A DNA stretch of 64,000 nt from Castor canadensis (lineage: Eukaryota; Chordata; Mammalia; Rodentia; Castoridae): NCBI RefSeq assembly GCF_047511655.1, contig NC_133398.1, forward strand, positions 46,753,638-46,817,637. The letters are read 5' to 3'. The notes beneath the pieces were generated by a model, which ran no database searches, was not told where the DNA came from, and saw only the letters and a program-made list of their open reading frames with translations. Positions 57,776-64,000 of this stretch are shown in pieces (positions within the stretch are counted from its first letter, which is position 1; the number at the start of each line of letters is the position of its first letter). The translations under genes and the position numbers were made by a program.

Positions 57776-58649
57776 CCCACATATTTCAAACGTGAAAAAG
57801 GAAAAAAGAGTGAAGAAAGCTGACTGACATTATATAGCACAATCTTCAACACAGATTCAATTTTTTGGAGAGGCTGGGGTTGTCAGTGCAGGATGCCAAA
57901 AATTAATCTGGGAGTTCCTATCAGGTGTCTAATCCTGTCGAAGCACTGTGAAGGATGCAGAGAAATCTAGATGAAAACCAAAAATCTCATCCAGCTATAT
58001 GTTTTATCTAAATGATTGAAAATATCCAGATGGTGAAAGCTACTTCTGAAAATATAAATGCTTAGACAAAATCATTCTCTCCTCCAGTCTCTCCCTCCAT
58101 TCTGCTCCCTGTCTGTCAACATTTCACACTGACGTCCAATTAACGACTCTGCAAAGTCCCATTTGGTAAGCAAGAATGTTGACTTCATTATGTTTTCATT
58201 ACATTTCCAATAGTTTCTTCTGCAATGGAAATTTAGTTTATAGTATGATCAAAAATGTTAACACACCACCTGTTCTATGTCATAATACTTACCCTGTTTA
58301 ATGGGATAAAGGCTATGGTGGGAATTCCTTTAAACAACCAAGGGGATATATACATATTATACTGCAGATTTTAAGACACCTTTCTTGTATATTTGGCTTC
58401 TTGTTCCCCCTTTCTCTTTTTTGCTCCTACATAATTATTTAACATGTTGATTTTTTCAGTGAAATTTTTATCATTTAAACCAATTATCTTAGTGAAAAGA
58501 TTTATAATGTAAAATTTCTTTTTAGTAGTTATTTAGAGAATATTCTAAAGCTGCTCCAGAATATGTGAAGATCATGAAAATTTCCTAGGTTTGGTATTTG
58601 GAATATTTTGAAATCTTTATACAACTTCAATAAAGTTAGGATAGATTTA
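57776..58649. other. Unique sequence
   Basis: No gene or repeat recognised; one CpG-retaining block at 58120-58165 is noted in the findings. Confidence 0.45.
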
Positions 58650-58690
58650 AATATATATATATGTGTATATATATATAGATATATATATTT
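58650..58690. repeat. AT-rich microsatellite
   Basis: 'aatatatatatatgtgtata' type imperfect (TA)n run. Confidence 0.85.
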
Positions 58691-58721
58691 CATGATTAAT
58701 TAAGTCAAACAAGATTCTCAC

Positions 58722-59119
58722 TGTTATGATTTGAATATGAAATGTCCTTTCAGGAACGTATGTACAATGCTGAGTCCCCAGTTGGTGGCACTACTGGGAG
58801 GTGGTAGAAATTGAGGAGGTGAGGCTTAGCCAGAGCAAGTAGGTCACTGGGTGCAAGCCTTTGAAGGTTATGCCTGATATCAGCCTACTACCTTCTGATA
58901 CCTTCAGTGTTCTGATACCCTGCCTTCTACCTCCTGTCTGCCTTAAAGTGAAGAACCTCCTTTCACCATCATGCTACTGCCATTATCCTCCTACCAAGCT
59001 CATAGGGCCAAGAGACCACAAACTGAACCCTCTGAAGCTGTGAGCCAAAGTAACATTTTTCCTCCCTTAACTGTTTTGTCAGGTGTTTGGTCAGAGCAAC
59101 TATAAAAGTAACTAATATA
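58722..59119 (+). repeat. MaLR-like LTR
   Basis: Starts 'tgttatgatttgaatatgaa', continues 'ctgagtccccagttggtggc', 'actgggaggtggtagaaatt', 'gcaagtaggtcactgggtgc', 'gctgtgagccaaagtaacat' and ends 'ggtcagagcaactataaaag' + 'taactaatata'. Length of about 398 bp and the TG...A end fit a MaLR-type LTR. Same family as 28375-28797. Confidence 0.6.
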
Positions 59120-59204
59120 GTCACTTTTATAATAAGTGGCTTTCAATGTGAATGTTTGCAGGGTCTGGTATTTTAAAGAAAATAACTTTTATGGAGGATA
59201 CATC

Positions 59205-59325
59205 ACAGAGGTACAATATCTCATAGGGTTGTAGTAATGATTAGAATAACTACAGCTTTTGAATTCCTTAGCACACTTCCTAGGGCCTACTAAGTACATG
59301 AGAAATGTTGATTAGTTTCTGACAG
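59205..59325 (+). repeat. MIR-family fragment
   Basis: 'tcatagggttgtagtaatga' + 'ttagaataact' ... 'ccttagcacacttcctaggg' + 'cctactaagtacatgagaaa' parallels the MIR segment 'tcatagggttgttgtgagga ... cttagcacagtgcctggcacatag' in part. Sense. Confidence 0.65.
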
Positions 59326-60595
59326 TCTTCACACTAATAGTTGCATTTCAGCAACGGTTGCTAAAAGTTATAGTGATAAAGTCTTACTTTCCAGAGTCAC
59401 AGACTCTACTGAAGCTGGCATATGTCTGGTTCTTGTGCTCCTACTCTCACTCCTCACACTTCCAATTGATACCACTGATGGGTCATAGCAATTTTTCGTT
59501 GCGTGTCATAAAATCAGGAGGTTATATCAATAATTTTCTCAATACTATAGTCATTGACAATAGATCTAATTTGACAGATGAGATCAAAATTACTTGTTTT
59601 TCCCACTTTAAATTATAAATGCAGACTTACAGGCAATGCAGAAAGCTGAGGTGACTGAGGATTTGGTGATGAAAGTATTTCCATGGCACCAGTAATATTT
59701 CCTACCTGAAAATATTTCCACAGTTTTAGAAACTTTTTCTTGATAATATTTTCACAATGACACTGAGGACCTCTAAAAATAAATGTTTTTATCCATGACT
59801 TAAGAGATACAGAAACAACTTTACTCCCAATTGAGTAGGCTTTAAGGTCCTAGGAAAGTAAAACGGAATGGGGGAAAAGGGAGAAAGAGATGAAATTTCT
59901 TACCATCTATGAATAAAGTGCAAATAAGTTAAGCTAAAAATTTTTTGGCAACTATGGGGATTCCAATTCTATTTCCTGAACTATAAAAGACTGATGTTCA
60001 GCTAGTAACACAAAACAATGATATAGGATGTAGAATCCAAAATCTTAATCAGAAGTGGACAGCTGAAATCCATGTACTGTAAAACTTGCAATGCATGCTT
60101 CCATCCTTAAATTCCTAAAATATTCATTTTGTGTTTCAGATCTAGGCCTGGTTGAGACTCTAAATCATAAGTTTCAAGTATGTGAGTTGATGAGGAATGT
60201 CTAAAAACCTTATATTCCACAGGCTCCTTTATATTATTAACTTTAAGTGTCAATGGTAGCTCCCTCAACATTTATAAGTGAAAGTTTAAAAAAAAAAACT
60301 GGGGGAATGTCACTTTAATATGTGTGTGTAAGGAATATAATTATCAGGTTCCAAATAAAGATACTGCATTGCTTAAAATTGTGTATATTGAATTATCTAC
60401 TTCTGCACATTTTACTGACTACTCTGTTTCTTTCATCATCCTACATTGCATTTTTATAAGTAAATACTTCTAATTTTAATATTAGGATATTATATATACT
60501 TTATAATTTTAAAATAATTATAAAATTTTAATTTTTTAATGTCTTAGTCAAGTTTTTCCAGAGAGATAGGAAATAGAATTAGAAGCCCCATATTT
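59326..60595. other. Unique AT-rich sequence
   Basis: No coding or repeat feature supported. Confidence 0.45.
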
Positions 60596-60596
60596 G

Positions 60597-60625
60597 CCAT
60601 ATATATATCTCTCATATATATATAT

Positions 60626-60667
<42 letters not shown>

Positions 60668-60730
60668 CACTCTCTCTTATAGACATAGATATATAGATAT
60701 ATGTGTGTATGTGAGTGTGTGTGTGTATGG
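60597..60730. repeat. Compound TA/GA/TG microsatellite with palindrome
   Basis: A TA-rich palindrome (60606-60633) runs directly into a (GA)n run (60626-60664), followed by TA/GATA and TG units to about 60730. A minisatellite-like, likely unstable locus. Confidence 0.9.
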
Positions 60731-62185
60731 AATAAATTGAATTAATGTAATTCAGAATTTCAACAGGCTAAATAGGAAAACTTATATGATAATATTAGTT
60801 AATGCAGAAAAAATTGACAAAATCTAATACCAACTCCAGGTAAAATGTTAACTAATATCTTTATTTGACATCCTCTGACTGTATGCTTGCACACATGCAC
60901 AAGTAAAATTCTCCATTACCCGTAGGCTTTGTAACATTGTTAAATATTCAGTTGGGAATGCTATGAGATAGTTTTCAACTTTTATTTATCCTTCTTTGAT
61001 ATTACACTGTTTGCATAGAAACAAGTCACAGGATAAAGTATAGAAACCTGATATTGACTCCTCTAAGATTATGTCCTAAAGCCTGCAAATAAGAAAGTGT
61101 AGTAGAGCAACATACATGATGAGGTGTGGCAACAAACTTCAGTGAGTATATAATAAGAATTCGTGTGACATTTTACATCACCATGATTTGATACCTCTAT
61201 TTCAGTTACTTGCATGCTATCCTTTTACAGAGGAAGTGGTAAACATTTTCTTGTTTTATAAGATATGGCTTTATTATTTCCACAGGTGTGGATTTCTTTG
61301 TCTAATTACTGCCAGAAGAAGGACTATAGATCACTATATAAAATTAATCATGATGCTTGGCAGCTGGTCCCCCAATTTTCATTGCTTTATGGCTAATAAT
61401 TTTTATATTTTTAGAGAAAATGGAAGAATAAAAAAACAGTATGTTGATACAAAGAGCCATATTCACTTGATTGACTCTTGAGGATGTAAATCTAACATAG
61501 TATAACAAATGGATCTTATAATAATACTGATAATTATAGAATGTGTGATTAAAAATTGAAAAGAGCTAGGGAAATATAAAACCTAAGCACTGACAACCAA
61601 CCAACCTTTATTTCCAAAATGCCTGCCATGTTGAACAGGATTCTGAGGCCTCATTTAGGCAGGAAGGAGCTTTATAATAGATTAACCATTTGTGTTAGAG
61701 GTGTCAGTCAGAACAGAAGTGTCTCAAATTTCCATCCTGTCCTCTTGGTATACCTAATACCCCATGTTACTAATTAAGAAACAGGATAAATCAACTCTTG
61801 TGTCTTGTCTATATAGAAGAGTTAGTAGACTCCTCTTTCTATGGAATACACTTGTTATTTTATATTCATCTGAGAAACACTGAGTGCTAAGATCTCTGAC
61901 ATATTTAAATATATTGCCTCACCTCAAGGCCAAAGTCTAACTGGTATTTAAAAGAGTTCAAGCTAGGTAAAAACTAGACACAGAGGCTCCAAACCCCTGA
62001 ATGGACCAATTTGTCATTTTATATCTTCTGATGCTAGAGTGGATGACACTGTTCAGATGTGCTTTAAAAACAGAGAACAATAGCCTAATTTAACAACCAC
62101 ATGGGTCTATAATAAGCCCAGCATACCACGTATGTCTCATACATCCTTTACAAAACATTTATAGTGACATTTATAGTGAGTCAGA
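60731..62185. other. Unique AT-rich sequence
   Basis: The 97-codon frame at 61188-61481 has no recognisable domain and no promoter or splice context. Confidence 0.45.
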
Positions 62186-62187
62186 GG

Positions 62188-62255
62188 TAGATTGCCAGCC
62201 TTGTATGCTGAAGGCCTTGGGTTTGAGGTCTAGCACAACAATAACAACAAAAAAA
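62188..62255 (+). repeat. ID-like (dID) SINE fragment
   Basis: 'cagaggtagattgccagcct' + 'tgtatgctgaaggccttggg' + 'tttgaggtctagcacaac' followed by an (AAC)n-rich tail matches the second half of an ID element, including a degraded B box. Confidence 0.65.
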
Positions 62256-63635
62256 TGGCAGAGAGTAGTGATATCATTCCCTCTTTGAAGATTAAATCAC
62301 TTTAGGCATAATAAGTTTAAATGTCTTGCACAAAACCTTAAAGAGAGAAAATGCTAAAACTGCATTTGTACTAAGGGAAGTTATTATTATCTTTTTTTAG
62401 GGTGTTCTCTTTTTGCTACATCCCCGTGCCTCATAGGCCATGAATAGAGAAACTTTCTTGATTGTTAGCAAGAATGATATGATAATGAAAGTTGAGTACT
62501 TACGCTGCTGCTTTTGTATGTTAGTAAACATCAGTAACTATGGGGGGAAGGGACAGAAGGAAGATGATAATTGTGAAACCTATAACTTTAATAGTTCTGT
62601 AAATCTAAGATACAAATATGTGAAAACAATGCCCTTATTCACAAGTTTCCAGCATAGAAATGACAAAGATCTCACACTGTTCCTCATAGTTTTCAATGAA
62701 TCAGCAGCATTAATATCGACTTTTCAAATAAAAGAAGATTTAATTTCTATTTAATCTAAAATCTCTAAATGGTATGAAAAACTTCTGAAATGTTGAGGAG
62801 TATATAAGTAAGAAAAAAATACATATTTTGGGGATGATCCCATCAGCTGAATCATTAAAGTAGAAATGGAATAAATAAAACTTATAATTTTTTGTCTTGT
62901 CATCAGTTGTGAAATAAGCTTTGTTGCACAGCTTTTACATTTCTACAGGGGCAAGCCATTAATAAGATATGCATTTGGAAGTGTTTATGGAGAGTTGGGA
63001 AGATATGAAAATCTCACTCAGGTTGTTCCCTGCCGTTTGTGCTCCTAGCACCTAACTGTGATTCTTCAGATCCATGGCACTGAGAAGTCAGTATATATTA
63101 ATTAGTCATAACAAAATAGAGATACTCTTTGCCTGCTTCCTTACATGGCTTAAGAATATTGCCTAAGATCAGCATAAACATATCAGAGTTAACTAGTACT
63201 TGATCTTACAATAGTAGTTCATAGTAAAGTAGGTCTATTCGTCAAAACTCGTGTTTAGTATCTGGACATGTGTTATTCAGAAAAGCTTTCTACCTGCCAA
63301 CTCACTAACATGTTACATAGAGTGAGAACTTCAGATACAGGTTTATTTCTTTCTCCTGATATTTTCCTTGTGTTTTTATTGTCTAATTTTCATGTTTTTT
63401 AAATCTACTTTCTCCTTTTATACACATTTTTGGATTTTTAAAATATCTTTTCTTCATAAGCATCTCTTTCTCACCTTTTCTGGGCTTTCCTCTAAGCACA
63501 TACTCTTGTCTGGGATTCTCATTAATTTGGGGTTTCTAGGTATGTAAAATGGAATAAAATATTTCATCTGTAAGGTTAATGCTTAAATGAAAAATTGCAA
63601 TATCCCTGGTACACAGTAGGTACACAAATGGCTTA
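62256..63635. other. Unique AT-rich sequence
   Basis: A 104-codon plus frame (62440-62754) shows no domain or coding bias that I can see. Nothing else recognised. Confidence 0.45.
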
Positions 63636-63639
63636 CCAC

Positions 63640-63745
63640 TATAAGGTTCTAGAGAGAAGGGATCTTGTTTTATTTATCTTCTAGTTCAGTGTTTGGCCTG
63701 CAGAAATTGTTAAATGAATCTTTGTTGGATGAGCAGGCACACAGG
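63640..63745 (+). repeat. L2/MIR-type 3' end fragment
   Basis: 'gagaagggatcttgttttat' + 'ttatcttctagttcagtgtt' + 'tggcctgcag' + 'aattgttaaatgaatctttg' matches the common L2-type 3' end. Confidence 0.5.
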
Positions 63746-64000
63746 AAAAAAACAATTTAAACAAACAAAAACATAAATTTCTTGCCCCTATGTTCTTTAA
63801 GAAGATGAAAGAGGTACAGGTAATCAAATAACCTCAATCCAAAGGTAGAACAATGTAGTAGGAATATGTATTAATGTACCAGAGAGCCACATATACATTA
63901 GGGATAAATTACATTTGCAGTATTATTTCACTTGGAATCTCTTGTGCAATAACACATGAATGGTGTTGAAGGGTTATTGGGGGATCTGTCTATACTTATA

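Noticed and set aside
60597-60730. CRISPR-like or satellite array
   Set aside because: The repeats are mono- to dinucleotide units without spacers; it is an ordinary compound microsatellite.
62440-62754. 104-codon plus-strand gene
   Set aside because: Single-exon frame in AT-rich DNA with no domain, promoter or poly(A) context; consistent with chance.

Overview
This window is nuclear DNA from a placental mammal and looks gene-poor: AT-rich intergenic or intronic sequence packed with retroelements. The organism is almost certainly a rodent. It has an ID element with the tRNA-like A and B boxes (52886-52960), B1 (7SL-derived) SINEs, and fused B1-plus-ID-like SINEs of the B1-dID kind. B1-dID is known from squirrel-, dormouse-, beaver- and cavy-related rodents rather than mouse or rat. 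A beaver-like or squirrel-related rodent is my best guess; the sequence alone does not settle the species. I find no intact host protein-coding gene, no rRNA or true tRNA gene, no CRISPR array and nothing prokaryotic.

Layout. 1-2.6 kb: unique AT-rich DNA with two old MIR SINEs. 2.6-6.0 kb: minus-strand gammaretrovirus-like (ERV1) remains, made of a solo LTR, then a 3' LTR with polypurine tract, an env transmembrane remnant and a pol (RT-RNase H) remnant; integrase and env surface regions are missing. 8.2-13.4 kb: an antisense L1 with 5' UTR but without its reverse-transcriptase core, interrupted by a SINE. 16.2-18.5 kb: an L1 with a twin-priming inversion inside a 9-bp target-site duplication. 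18.7-37 kb: mostly old sequence with L2, MIR, LTR-like repeats, a short L1 3' end at 27 kb and a SINE cluster at 26.2-26.7 kb. 37.4-38.7 kb: a 5'-truncated L1 with a perfect 10-bp target-site duplication.

42.0-49.1 kb: a full-length 7.06-kb sense L1 bounded by a 17-bp target-site duplication, with a 5' UTR containing about 130-bp tandem units, a broken ORF1 and a broken ORF2 that keeps a 596-codon open stretch over the RT domain. 49.1-49.3 kb: antisense B1-dID. 49.9-52.9 kb: a processed retrocopy of ZNF131 (BTB/zinc-finger transcription factor) with target-site duplication and poly(A), disabled by a frameshifting deletion in the BTB domain and a stop in zinc finger 4. 53-58 kb: ancient L1M/HAL1-like fragments in both orientations. 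58.6-64 kb: microsatellites, an LTR-like repeat, MIR and L2 remnants and unique AT-rich DNA.

There is no pathway or operon here. The coding-like segments are linked only by retrotransposition: L1 machinery made the L1 copies and very probably mobilised the SINEs and the ZNF131 mRNA. I found no convincing previously undescribed biological system. The best leads are structural: the L1 5' UTR tandem units, the paired modules and turnover of L1 3' UTRs, the twin-primed L1, the deleted ERV and the ZNF131 retrocopy.
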